A stretch of DNA of 27,162 bases. Origin: Herpomyces periplanetae (Eukaryota; Ascomycota; Laboulbeniomycetes; Herpomycetales; Herpomycetaceae). The DNA is taken from NCBI GenBank assembly GCA_009733715.1, contig WMKJ01000140.1, positions 1 to 27,162 on the forward strand, read 5' to 3'. This document shows positions 12,029-22,460 of this stretch, in pieces (positions within the stretch are counted from its first letter, which is position 1; every line of letters begins with the position of its first letter). A model generated the notes under the pieces. It was not told the origin of the DNA and made no database searches. It saw nothing but the letters and a program-made list of their open reading frames with translations. The translations under genes and the position numbers were made by a program.

Positions 12029-12480
12029 TTAAACGCATAGGTCCAGAAGTTCAAAGCACGGATACGAGAAAATACAAAATTGATTATACAGGTAACGAAA
12101 TAAAAGGTCCCTGAGTTGGGTAGTTAAATGAATCCATAAATCAACCATCGCTAGATTGTTTGGCAGAAATTGGAGAATCCCATTGTCCTGGAAAAGTTGC
12201 CCAATTTTTCCAGATATTTGAGCGCAGTCTCGTAGACACATGCAGGATGGCCATCAAATTCGAGTCAATTGTACCGTGGGGAAGCACAGAAAGATAGGGT
12301 TTTCATTATTTCTTGCATGGGCTATCATGGCCCCATTGAAAGCTCATTGTATACTTTGAGGCGCTCAAGTCTTCCCTCTGGCCACAACTCTACAACCACA
12401 TAGTGGACGTCACGTTCCAGCCTAATAGGGACGGCACCATGCACATCAATCTACTGACGCCACACCTTTGATTGTGTTTA
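12029..12480 (-). pseudogene. Possible decayed Tc1/mariner-type transposase
   Basis: On the minus strand a 70-codon frame (12029-12241) contains FQDNGILQFLPNNLAMVDLWIHL. This loosely recalls the end of Tc1/mariner catalytic domains, where a QDN aspartate motif is followed by WPxNSPDLNPIExLW. The spacing is far too short for an intact domain, so a deletion would be needed. In another frame just upstream, PHGTIDSNLMAIL resembles the G-T-hydrophobic-x-S...Y-I-x-IL segment that precedes the second aspartate. Further upstream (about 12330-12450) a G+C-richer frame reads VHYVVVELWPEGRLERL, which I do not recognise. Several stops and frame changes separate these parts. No terminal repeats were found. 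The assignment is tentative. Confidence 0.25.
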
Positions 12481-12909
12481 CTTACCCACTTATGCTAACG
12501 CCATTAGTTCTGCATTATCACAATTGCTTGACTTTACGTGTAAATATTTAGGGTGCCAGTAAATAGACTTTGTTCATTGCTGAATACCTGCTGCTCCTCA
12601 TGAGTAATTAGTTTAACTGACTCCTACAATGATTGTTGACACCACCAAGCGTGCGCTATGTCACCAGAAGCTCCCGTTGGAAAGGCAACATCAGTTTTTT
12701 AGGACTTACTACATAAGAACATAACTTCTGTTTTATATTTTTAATTGAGCGGGAAATATTTTCTTTCCCCAGTACTTTGAGCACACCTTTCACCTTAGTA
12801 TTAATTGCTGTTGAGGTTAATGTTCCTTCAAGATTTTATCACTTTGTACAATTCCGTATATTATCAGAACCCTCTCTCTCATATGTGCAATCGTGCATTT
12901 ACACTTTTT
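12481..12909. other. Intergenic, nothing secure
   Basis: No open frame of useful length was found. The sequence may be part of the same decayed element as the minus-strand frames at 12029-12480, but no motif supports that. Confidence 0.35.
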
Positions 12910-13340
12910 ACCTAGTTGTTGTTTCTCAAACACTGTCTTAGGCCTAAGTGTTATCCCAAGATATATCTTCAATCCCTTGCTACTTGTTAGCTTATTTGCT
13001 TGAGTTGGGTTGCCACCTTTTTAGGCGATCCGTCTTTTCTCCTTCCTTTGAACTGCAAACAGATGAGCTTTAAATTGACATAATGCCCGAATATTTCACA
13101 TACGGATAGCATCGACAACCAAAAGATACCCCTTCAAAAAACAACGCAGTGGGTAGTCTTTACGAGACTTGGATATGAACTTCCGGACAACAGCTGAAGA
13201 TGACTTGAAGAAAAAGGCTCTATTTATGGAGCCACACCTTTCGTTTTCCTTCCGGATCCACAGGACCGTTACCATCCCCGACCCAGGGACCTAGGATCTT
13301 TCCACCCAGTCCTTTCTCCCGTAGCCCATCCATCCATGAC
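12910..13340 (+). repeat. R1 dispersed repeat, copy B (left part)
   Basis: This is the best-preserved bridge between copies: 12983-13065 matches copy C and 13147-13186 matches copy A at 75 percent. The following CCGGATCCACAGGA segment also matches A. The part after it (13260-13340) is C-rich and unlike the surrounding sequence. Confidence 0.6.
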
Positions 13341-13599
13341 AGCAAACTAGCAATGACTTCAACACAGTAAAATATATTGTCTACAATACCCATTTCTTTC
13401 GAGCTGGTTCAATACAAATTGATTGTTTTGCCGACATGTGTTTATTCGATACTAAAAATGTACCTTGTGTAGCTGTCTTGAACAATTGATATTTCTTGTC
13501 TATTTTGTTGAATAGAAAAAACTGCTCGTTATTGTAATTGAGCCTTTTTTTTACAATATTTCGTGCTTAATTTTTAAGTATATTACGTAGACCCCGAGA

Positions 13600-13700
13600 A
13601 TAAGTGTACCAATCAGGACGGGCCTTTAACCTTTATTGTGGTAATTTAGATTACGAATGTAATTATGAATTGCGCTCTACTTAAGATGTAAATTATGTGG
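13600..13700 (+). repeat. R1 dispersed repeat, copy B (right part)
   Basis: Bases 13645-13669 match 1678-1702 in copy A with four differences, all transitions. It lies about 500 bases from the left block here but about 1050 in copy A. Confidence 0.45.
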
Positions 13701-16700
13701 TAGATACTCCTAAGTGTTCATGTCTGGAGTCGATTTTGTAGATCGCGAGCGTTGCCATACAAAGAGCTTCCCTGATACCTAAGTCTTTTCAAAAGCAAAT
13801 AATTCATTACCTATTCTGATATTCTTTAAAACTTTGTACTTACTCCATTTATCTTTACAATAATTCTTAAAAAATATCGGTGTGTGGTTCTTGCACCCCG
13901 CCTTCTATTTGCATTGGATTTGCCTGGGGTTTACCTTGTAGCCATTTTCTAAAATTTAACCAGTAGCCGAGCTACCCAATTACTAATCCGTTTATAATTA
14001 CAACAATAAATGTGATGTTACAATATTCCTCTTTACTTGAGGGTTAGAGTGCTGTTAATATAATTTTGGAGTAATGACTGGGAAAGATACAGTTTTAAAT
14101 ACAAAATTACCTATACACGATACATGTATATTTAATTTTTGAAATACATTTACTGCGGTAATACATGGGAAAGTTGTCTTATAGCTGCCAATTGTTACAA
14201 GGCTACACATACACACTGTTCATACAATCTTTGAGCTTAATATAATATATTATAATTTTATAGCCACCTGCTCTAAATTAGTGTTCTAGAAGCGAAACAG
14301 TGACAGAATTAAGCGCTATATTGTTCTACGTGTCTATTTATGTTGGATTTGTCTGCACTGCTTTGCTTTAATATTAATTCATGTCCCTATATTATCTCAT
14401 AAATACAATAAATAATTTGTTATGTTACCGAACCATATAGTCTTAATCAATTTAACTAGTTACTGATACGTTTACAAAGCAAAACAAAAGTATCATTCTA
14501 GTTTCTTAGAAAATTTTACAATATATTAGAATTATCAGCTTGTTGACCACATGGAGGTCTCGATATACGATTCAAACCTTCCACTAATATACAATTACCA
14601 GGTTGATTTCATCTCGAGCTTTGTCAGACTGACAGCTTTCTTAGATTGAATACACAATCCTATCGCGACAAATTCGTCATAACCAACAAAGAATCCTCTC
14701 TATGCCGATTCCAAAGTTTAAACTAATAATCTGTTAATTTGAATTCACTTAGCATAAAATCTAAATTTTCACAATTGTCAAACGCAGTTTAAAAAAATTT
14801 AGGCAGGACCTCAAATAAATATTTTGTAATAATTCCAAATCCAGCTTATATACCAAGCTAGACAAAGGGAAACGCTAAAGATAGACCTAGAATCCCTGTC
14901 TGAATATGCTTAGTTCAAGCAAATAAAATGACATTTTGTAGACCATTGTGATAATCATTAGATGATGTGACCCAGTCCTCTATTCTTTCAATATCCCCCC
15001 AGTTTGTTTTTCATTTTAGGGGTTTACAATAAATTATTCCACGAAAAGGCGTTAATCCCGTGCCATAAAAGGCTCAAAGCAAAAACTTCAAAATAAATTA
15101 AAATAAAGGGTTGCGTGAAAATGACAACTAAAAATGGCCTTCTATGCGTGCATTCGTGTCATGACATCACGATATATTTATTATCATAGATCGTCACGTG
15201 ATCATACATTAATCCTGATTACACCTTACTCAATCCACGGAACCTGCCACTGTAACCTCTTGTGTGATAATGAAAGGTTCGACTCCCTGTCAGTTCACAC
15301 CGCGGGTAGAGGCTGCAAATGAACTAATTAAAAGTCTTAAGACAAAGTGTTAAATCTTGGTAATACTTAATCTCCCAAGGAAAACAGTACCGACTGGAAA
15401 AATAAGTGTTGTACAATAAAACATTTATAAAAATATAGTGAATGTTGGTTGGGTGGGGTAATCTTTGAAGTAGGGTAGGCGGGCTCTTTATGCTGCCACC
15501 CTCATGGGTACCGGTAACACTGAGTCTGAGTCTCAGGGGTTCATCACTCAAAATAAAATTTACGCCTTAAATGCACCTCAACGTTCGATTAAATTTGCAA
15601 AGTTAGTACAAAGGAGTTTAAGGCTGGCTCTCTCCGTTAACGATATGAAATTTTTATTTATTCCGTGATACTTTCAGCAACGTGCCGCTATTTGCGTATT
15701 TGAAAACGTCATATTTGGAAGTATTTTTGATTTGATACCGCAATATTTATAAAAATTTCGTCTCTTCGAAACGTTGGGATAAACTTTGTTGCATGATAAC
15801 TAGGGAAACGTTGATAATAAGGGTGACTAATTGCTCTCCAGCACAGGTAACTAGTCTGCGGAAGCGAAGAGGATGCTTTGAGTTTTTGATGATCTGTAAG
15901 ACATCGTACATCTTAGGTTATGCTGGAGAAAAAAACAGATGGTGAGAAAACCGAAATTAAGATAAATTTACAAATAATAACTGTATTAACGTCTTTTGGC
16001 AGGCTATAACTTGCACCATTTTACAGCATGGCCGGCTCGCAAAGTTAAGTAATTATCATTCCACGTAGCACCCCAATTCACTCTCCCGTTATTTATAACA
16101 CCGTTTCCCTCCATTATACATTTAAAATAAAAATGAGATATTATCCTTCGTGACAGTGGTTTAACATCCGTATTGATCATTTAACTTAGTTACCCCCGTA
16201 AACATTAGGAACTATCGTTCATGACTCCTTTACAGGCTTAATAATAAATGTGTAAAAGGTACTATAATCTTCATGATCTGAAAAGTTTTAAAAGACATTA
16301 CAACTATTTACTGATGGGAACGCGCTTTCAGTTTTCCTCCGAAAATTGAAACTTCTTTAAAACTGTGTATTCGACATTATTAAGTAAGCTCTACCCGTTA
16401 TCATTGTTCCGTTAAAATAAGATGTAGAATTTGAATCTTGAGATGGACAGCCTTATTACGTAAGTTTCACCTACAAAACTGACCCTGAGTTACGGTCCGC
16501 CGGTATTATAAATAGAATAATGATCACAGAGTTATTAGTCACGTAGCGTTTGATTTGGTATTTCAAAGTCTAATCATTCGTATTTATAGTCGCTTTATAG
16601 TGGAACTTCTATGCGAGTTTCAAGCAATTACTATTTGTTTTGTATTCAAAATTAAATATTTTTGCTCATACTACCGTGAAGACAGACCTATAGAGCAAAG

Positions 16701-17412
16701 CAAAAGAAGGGTTTATAGATATAGGTACTCCATTTTATGGATATATTAATACATCACACACGTTCCAATTAACGGCAGTACGCCTGTCCATTCATCAAAA
16801 CTTAACCTCAAATACTGATCCATCTCAAAAATTGTTACTTATTATTTCCTGACTATGCTGGGTTAAGAAATTTGTTTTTGATTAGTTTGTTTTTCACCAA
16901 TTGATTGTGATGCAATGATAAGGCAAATGCTACCCTTCCAGATAAATATACAGCCACACCAGGCCTTAATGCGAGTATCGGATGGTCAAGATGTTATAAT
17001 CAGATGACAATGTGGATTTAATTTATAATAATGACTTTTCACGTATTTGTAAAATAATTATAAAAGTCAAAGAATAAAGCTCTCCAAGATAAAATGTTCT
17101 GCAACGGCATCACATACTTATGGCCAAGGGTCAAATGGTAATCATCAGGAAATAGATCCGCAATAGTGTAAATTGATAAAGATATATATTATTAATATTT
17201 TGAAATGTATGACTAATTAGCTATTACCATTCAATCTCTAACCGAAAAGTGCGAGTGGACTGGATTTTGAACTGTTCTCCAAATAAGCAATTAGTTTGGG
17301 CTCCTAATCTAGATATTCGATTATTCTGCTTTGTACATTTTCATCAAATTTAACTTTTTGGGTTTTTAACAAACTGAATTAAAACGTTCAACACCAATAT
17401 AGGCTCTCGCTG
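13701..17412. other. Intergenic, nothing recognised
   Basis: This is long A+T-rich sequence with only short frames (15134-15322 plus, 15324-15551 minus, 16555-16749 plus) lacking known motifs. A CACGTG lies at 15195-15200. No exon of a conserved gene, RNA gene or clear repeat could be identified. Confidence 0.45.
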
Positions 17413-17504
17413 GTACGCCAACTTGCAAATGATAATTATCGTAGTTTATGTGTTGATTTGAATGCTTAAGTATTCTTACTAACAGATAAAACTAAAATAT
17501 GTAG
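17413..17504 (+). other. Possible 5' untranslated-region intron of RPS6
   Basis: A perfect TACTAAC branch point at 17477-17483 is followed 21 bases later by an AG (17503-17504), nine bases before the RPS6 start codon. The nearest donor-like site is GTACGC at 17413, which would make a 92-nt intron. The donor is non-consensus and could lie elsewhere. The coding start is unaffected, because MKLN at 17514 is the conserved family N-terminus. Confidence 0.35.
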
Positions 17505-17513
17505 TTTTTAAAC

Positions 17514-18407
17514 ATGAAACTTAATATGTCGTTTCCCGCCAATGGCACCCAAAAAGTCATTGAAATCGATGATGAAAGAAAGTTGCTCCCATTAATGGAC
17601 AAGAGGTTAGGACAAGAAATACCTGGTGATTCCTTTGGCGAAGAGTTCAAGGGGTATGTTTTCAAAATCACAGGGGGAAATGATAAACAGGGCTTTCCAA
17701 TGTTGCAAGGAATTCTTCATGCCTCACGCGTCCGCCTTTTACTTTCAGCTCGTCACAAATGTTATCGACCACGTCGTGATGGGGAGCGCCGCCGCAAGAG
17801 TGTTAGGGGCTGTATCGTTGGCCCCGATTTGTCTGTCATCGCTCTTAGCATAGTAAAACAAGGTGATAATCCACTTCCGGGATTAACAGATATTATACAC
17901 CCTAAGAGACTCGGCCCAAAACGAGCGACTAAAATTCGCCGTTTTTTTGGCTTATCCAAGCAGGACGATGTAAGTAACAGGTGGCTGAAAATCGGTGTTT
18001 ATTGGGGATTGTTTTGTCATTTCGTTCAAAAAATTTATTCTTGCTGCTGAGACAAACTTGGGAAACTTCCTGAAGTTACGCCAATATGTTATTCGTCGTG
18101 AAGTTCGACCTAAAGCGGAAGGGAAAGCGGTCTACACAAAAGCGGCGAAGATTCAACGTCTTCTAACTCCCTTACGATTACAACATAAAAGACGGCGCAT
18201 GGCCCTCAAACGTCAAAAATTAGAAGCCCAAAAGGAGTCGGCGGTGTGTTCAGTTGCTTTTTGTTGCTTTAATCCCGGACGTGTTTCTGACATGTTTTTT
18301 AGAGCGCGTATGCTGAACTGTTTCATAAGCGCATGGCAGAAGCCAAAACCTCCAAAGAGGAGGCCCGTAAAAGAAAGCAGTCATCAATGGCAGTGGGAGC
18401 GAATTAA
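17514..18407 (+). CDS. RPS6: 40S ribosomal protein eS6, three exons
   Basis: eS6 is a small-subunit protein on the right foot of the 40S body and the classic target of the TOR/S6-kinase pathway. Exons are 17514-17969 (152 codons), 18076-18243 (56) and 18303-18407 (34 plus TAA), giving 242 aa; human has 249 and yeast 236. Both introns are phase 0: 17970-18075 (106 nt, GTAAGT donor) and 18244-18302 (59 nt, GTGTGT donor, CTGAC branch at 18287-18291, TTTTTTAG acceptor). Landmarks are IEIDDERKL (16-24), [11 protein letters not shown] (53-63), [19 protein letters not shown] (90-108), [18 protein letters not shown] (129-146), [13 protein letters not shown] (172-184) and LQHKRRR (187-193). The C-terminal basic helix ends RKRKQSSM, keeping the phosphorylatable Ser pair after a basic run, then adds AVGAN. 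Substitutions such as [13 protein letters not shown] (24-36), MLQGILHA (63-70) and ARHK (79-82) are unusual for so conserved a protein. The DRxYV junction Val is Leu (153) under the chosen splice. Family assignment is firm. Confidence 0.97.
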
Positions 18408-18428
18408 GTTTACGGGGTTCATATGAGC

Positions 18429-18527
18429 GCCTATGTTTCGTCCGGTTTTTACACTTAGTATTATATTCAAAAGGTTCGATTGCGATGCCGGTGGGATATT
18501 TTACCTTTATCCTTTTGAAACATAGGC
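18429..18527 (+). other. Stem-forming inverted repeat behind RPS6
   Basis: GCCTATGTTTC (18429-18439) is the exact reverse complement of 18517-18527. TTCAAAAGG (18466-18474) is the exact reverse complement of 18511-18519. The two right arms overlap by three bases, so the 17-base block 18511-18527 pairs almost completely with two separate left arms. It lies 22-120 bases past the RPS6 stop, where the 3' untranslated region is expected. It could be an mRNA structure, a roughly 99-bp palindromic miniature element (no target duplication is evident), or chance. Confidence 0.4.
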
Positions 18528-20520
18528 TATAACTAAATTTAAGCACAACCCATTCATAGGCCCAGTGAAATGTACTGAAATTTTTATCAAGGAAATATCA
18601 ATATGATCTTGAATAATACGGCCATAGCAGTATACTGATAGACAATTCTCTCCCAAGTTACTGCTTGATGAGAATTACTTTTAGTTTTATCATTTCAGTT
18701 TGTGAGTGAGCATACTAACAATTTAAAGATTTCAAGTGTTATTTTTCGACCAAATTGTTGCTGTTAAGCTACAGTATGGAAGTCACAACTTGAGCATTGC
18801 ATATCTGAAGTGAACATGGGTAAAATTTTGGGATGAGTAGTTGACACTCGTTTCTCATTTTATTAATTCTCTCTGGCGACTTTCGGCTAAATATTGTCTG
18901 GGTAGGTCCCTAGTGACGTTAGCATCAGCATGAGCTCTGTAAGTCATTTTCATCGGAATGCTTAGGTTTCAATGACTAATTGTGCATTTGGTTTGGTTCA
19001 GTGTGGTAATAGCGCCTTAATCGAGTCATTTTCGTTTCCCAAAAAAGTAACAGCAGTTATATAAAATGCTAAACCTTCAATAATTGGGAACATTGCATAA
19101 CATATTTCCTCGGTTCTTGAAATTATTTTCAAGTTACTTCCAGCCAATGCTTTATCACCTATTTGTGATGCCGCTCGATATTGTTCAATGGAGGAGTGCG
19201 AACTAAACGGAAGTTAATTTCATATGGAAACAAAGATTTAGCCTAACGGATTCCGTTGATAAATAAAACTACCATAATTATTAGAATTGCGGACACAAAA
19301 TTTCATGTTGATCTTACTCGATAAAGTTCAAAAAACTATATAGTTTAAAAGTTTTAAGCTGTTAGTATATACTATTAGGTGAATGGGTACTAGGCTCACA
19401 CTACGCAGAGCTGACTAGCATTTCACGAGATTTTTATCTTAATCTCACGCATCTGAAATACATTTAATTTGGCATGTTCCGACTTGGGTATATCGATTTA
19501 AACTATCGAATAATTAAATTGCCATAAAGGTTAATTTTCATTACCAAGCCAGTAGCACACTTGACAAAGCCATTTTAAGCAGACAATTTGTTGCAAATTC
19601 GTCAAGTGCACTCGTGAGGATGACACGTTTCATTTCTATTTAGTAAGCGTGTACCATTATCACAATGTCAATGGTGGCAAAATGACTAATTCGGTAAATT
19701 TTGTATTGTTAAATTGATTGAAGTTATATCATTAATTTCAGCAGTCAATGATGGGATGTTTACACCCTGATTTTATACTAAATTTGCAATAAATTCATAA
19801 GTTAGTTGACTAGAATAATATAAAGGAATTAAGATTTAAAACTATGCGCATCACGCACTTGAAAAGTTAAAATAAAGCAATGAATGTTCAAATTTCTTAT
19901 CAGAATCTGTAGTACAGTGGTACGCAGTTTCTAAATATCCTGTTGGAAATCATTGGACTATCGCAAATATAGACATGGCAGACTTCGTTACACTCCAAGC
20001 ATACACTTTTAATTATTTCACAGTATAATTGTAATATAAAATTGTTTTATGTTTAATATCATTTTAGGCATTACACACATAGCCCCAATTACCATAAAAT
20101 TTCTAGACTCGATTTTCAATCGAAGTAATTCTATTCATTTGATTATATAATGCTACCCATATGTGCTTAACTGTGATGAGGGCAAATGTTATTCGGGTAT
20201 AAATAGACCGTATGTGCATTCAGTTATTCATGAATTCAAAAATTAATGATACACACGTCAAAAACGCATTTTGAAAACATGTGTATCTCGACGAAAAATA
20301 AAGTCCTGAATTCTATAACCTATTTCACATCACACTAGCATATTGTAAGCGGATTGTAAATCCAATTACCAAAATAAGCTACTTGTTCTCTGCGCAAAAG
20401 TAAACAACGAATAACGGTCCTCAAAGATAGCTGCATACGGGTCTTTATTACTCCGTATTAGCCACAAGACTAAGCATAACAATACTCTATATATATAGCA
20501 GGTCTAGACTTATGTCAAGC
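18528..20520. other. Intergenic, nothing recognised
   Basis: No open frame of 60 codons or more is present past 18546, which is notable for 2 kb of A+T-rich DNA but expected where stops are frequent. No RNA gene or repeat was identified. Confidence 0.45.
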
Positions 20521-20990
20521 TACATATCAAGAGAGACGGAGGTCTACAGAGGAATCCTGAGAAAGAAACTGACAGCTCCATAGAAGCTGCGCTTCTACTA
20601 ACTATTAACTCAATTCCCAGTTCTCATCCCAGCTCCATAGAGACTTCTCACTGTGTTTTTTCATGAAGCGGTATTCTTTAAGGAGTCGATACTGAATTTT
20701 TTGAAATATGTGGTGATGATGTCAATGCAGGACCTTTTTGCTTGCAGCAATGCGAAAAAAAAGGAGACAGATCAGGCACGAAGGAACAAGTAATGTAAAA
20801 TGGAAGTTATATAAAAGGAGGGCTATCTAAATTTAAGATGGGACTTTGGCAGCAAGATGCTAAATGAAGAAAACGGGCAACTATATAGAAAACATGATGT
20901 GAAGGTGTAAAAGAATGCAGAAGATCCCATTTCTGCCAAATAACTTGCCCGCAAAATTTAGGGGCGATTTGACAACCTTCTTAGATGAAT
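20521..20990 (+). other. Purine-rich, strand-asymmetric segment
   Basis: The plus strand is rich in A and G for much of this stretch, for example GAGACGG, AAAAAAAAGGAGACAG and GGAAGTTATATAAAAGGAGGG, unlike the neighbouring DNA. The plus-strand translation is lysine- and glutamate-rich but is not a continuous gene. It adjoins the copia-type fossil on the opposite strand and may be part of a different decayed element. I do not recognise the family. Confidence 0.3.
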
Positions 20991-20996
20991 AGACTT

Positions 20997-21242
20997 TCAG
21001 GTTCTGAATACATCTAATGATGCAAATATCAAATTTCCGCAAAAACTATCCAGATAGGTAATATTTTTAATTTTGTAAATTTCGCAGTCTCTCTGGCGTA
21101 TCTCGACATCAGATCTTGTGATTAGTACTCCCCATCTGTATAGAATCACGTGATTCAATATGAGATTTCTCTGGCTAACAATATTTATGGCATCAGAATC
21201 GTAAATACAATCTACATTTGATAGTATTTTATTTATAAACAT
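20997..21242 (-). mobile_element. Ty1/copia-type retrotransposon fossil (protease region)
   Basis: An 81-codon minus-strand frame resembles the protease segment between gag and integrase of Ty1/copia-type LTR retrotransposons. It has an Asp-Ser active-site-like region near residue 16 followed by a His/Val-Ser-Gln-Arg stretch. A run of beta-strand-like segments comes next, then Ile-Thr-Tyr-Leu and a Gly-Asn-Leu-Ile...Ser-Leu-Asp block near residues 68-77, in the order and spacing of that family. No reverse transcriptase, integrase, zinc knuckle or LTRs were recognised around it. It is a short, broken remnant, probably old. Confidence 0.55.
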
Positions 21243-21555
21243 TGATATGGTATTTAAGGTGTGAGACCCACAAATTTGAAAATTTTGAAAATTTTAGCCC
21301 GATTACCGATTATTACAAAATTTTGTTGGAGCTTCTCGTCTTGTTGACAATGATTTTGAAGATTGTGAGATTTTACACCTCGGGGCAGTAAGTCCCGAAA
21401 CACTGCACACACCATGAGGCACTATGGACAAACTCTACCCAGCTGATCATAACTTTTGCTCAGTACGATAAATTCTAATTAACTAACCATTATTTTCAGT
21501 ACAGGTATAAACGATACTTTACCATGAGCACTGCCAGCATCACCAAACCACGATA

Positions 21556-21910
21556 ATGGGTTTCATTACCGACCACGCTATAAATGTGCACTCTTGCACG
21601 CAGCAAGCTCTTCGTTGTTTGCCTCCAGCGCATCCAGACCGTCCCCTTGCCGACATTTTCCATAGCGCCCTACTCTCTGCGCCGCCGTCTAGCGCTTTCT
21701 TACGCGTGTCAATATGCGGAATGTTCGCAGACGTTGTTGCCCTAATACACCATACCTCGCTGTCTCGTATAAAGATCCCTCGTGGAGCCGCTACGTCATC
21801 TCGGTCACTAAGCTACGCTGTTGGATCTCTGTAGGCATGCCTATATAGCAATCCTGCGGATATTAGCTGCTGTCCACTGCAACCTATCCAATCGGCAGCA
21901 ATGCGGATTT
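21556..21910. other. GC-rich, CpG-rich island of unknown origin
   Basis: About 350 bases are clearly richer in G+C and CpG (CGCCGCCGTC, TTACGCGTGTC, GGAGCCGCTACGTC) than the rest of the intergenic DNA. A 92-codon plus-strand frame (21556-21834) and others cross it, but none resembles a known protein and their composition simply follows the base content. It may be a younger insertion not yet eroded to A+T, or a remnant of a real exon. Confidence 0.4.
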
Positions 21911-22199
21911 CCAATCAATACCGATTCATTGTTGAAAAAGCTGCCAAAAACATCATTTTCGGTGCTTTCTAGAACCCGATTGTCCTCAAATTTTGGGGGT
22001 AATTGAACAATTTATTTTGGATTAATAGTTTTTCCGGATATCGCTGAAGTCTTGTGATAATAGTTTTACGTCTTCGCTTTATTACCCACTTATCATGATT
22101 TACAGAGAATCGCTGGAAAGCTTGTGCCACAGTAAACTTGAGAAGAAATAGCATATAAAACGCCGAGGAAACAACTTGTTTTAAATTGCACGGGGTTTG

Positions 22200-22460
22200 A
22201 TGAGTCCCCAAACCCAAAATGAGTGCGTTGGTGTTTGATTTTGTTAGTTAGTATTTAACGCTCCCCGAGTAAATGCGTCATTAGATTACTCGTGATACGT
22301 CTGTCGCGTTTGACCTCACGAGAAGATGGGTTTACGCTTAGTATACGTTGCAGATTAAGCCGTGTCATTAACCTCATCTGTTGTAATTTGGTCTACTAAG
22401 TCAAATGTGTTGCAGCGTTCCCACAATGCAAATTACCGCGTAGATATTCCTTAATGCTTG
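22200..22460 (+). repeat. R1-related repeat, copy F
   Basis: The core GATACGTCTGTCGCGTTTG at about 22290 matches the reverse complement of G1 (GCGATACGTTTGTCAC) and, more loosely, the cores of copies C, D and E. Alignment with G1 extends over about 80 bases at roughly 60 percent. It lies downstream of the aspartyl-tRNA synthetase gene. No gene is recognised. Confidence 0.4.

Noticed and set aside
15276-15286. GGTTCGACTCC, a perfect tRNA B-box sequence
   Set aside because: The flanking bases do not form a T stem, no A box lies at the right distance upstream and no acceptor stem can be formed.
18473-18483. GGTTCGATTGC, another B-box-like sequence behind RPS6
   Set aside because: There is no T stem, A box or acceptor stem; it falls inside the loop of the RPS6 3' stem structure.
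21969-22217. 82-codon minus-strand frame rich in Arg, Lys and Phe
   Set aside because: It shows no recognised motif or supporting splice context; the length is within chance expectation.
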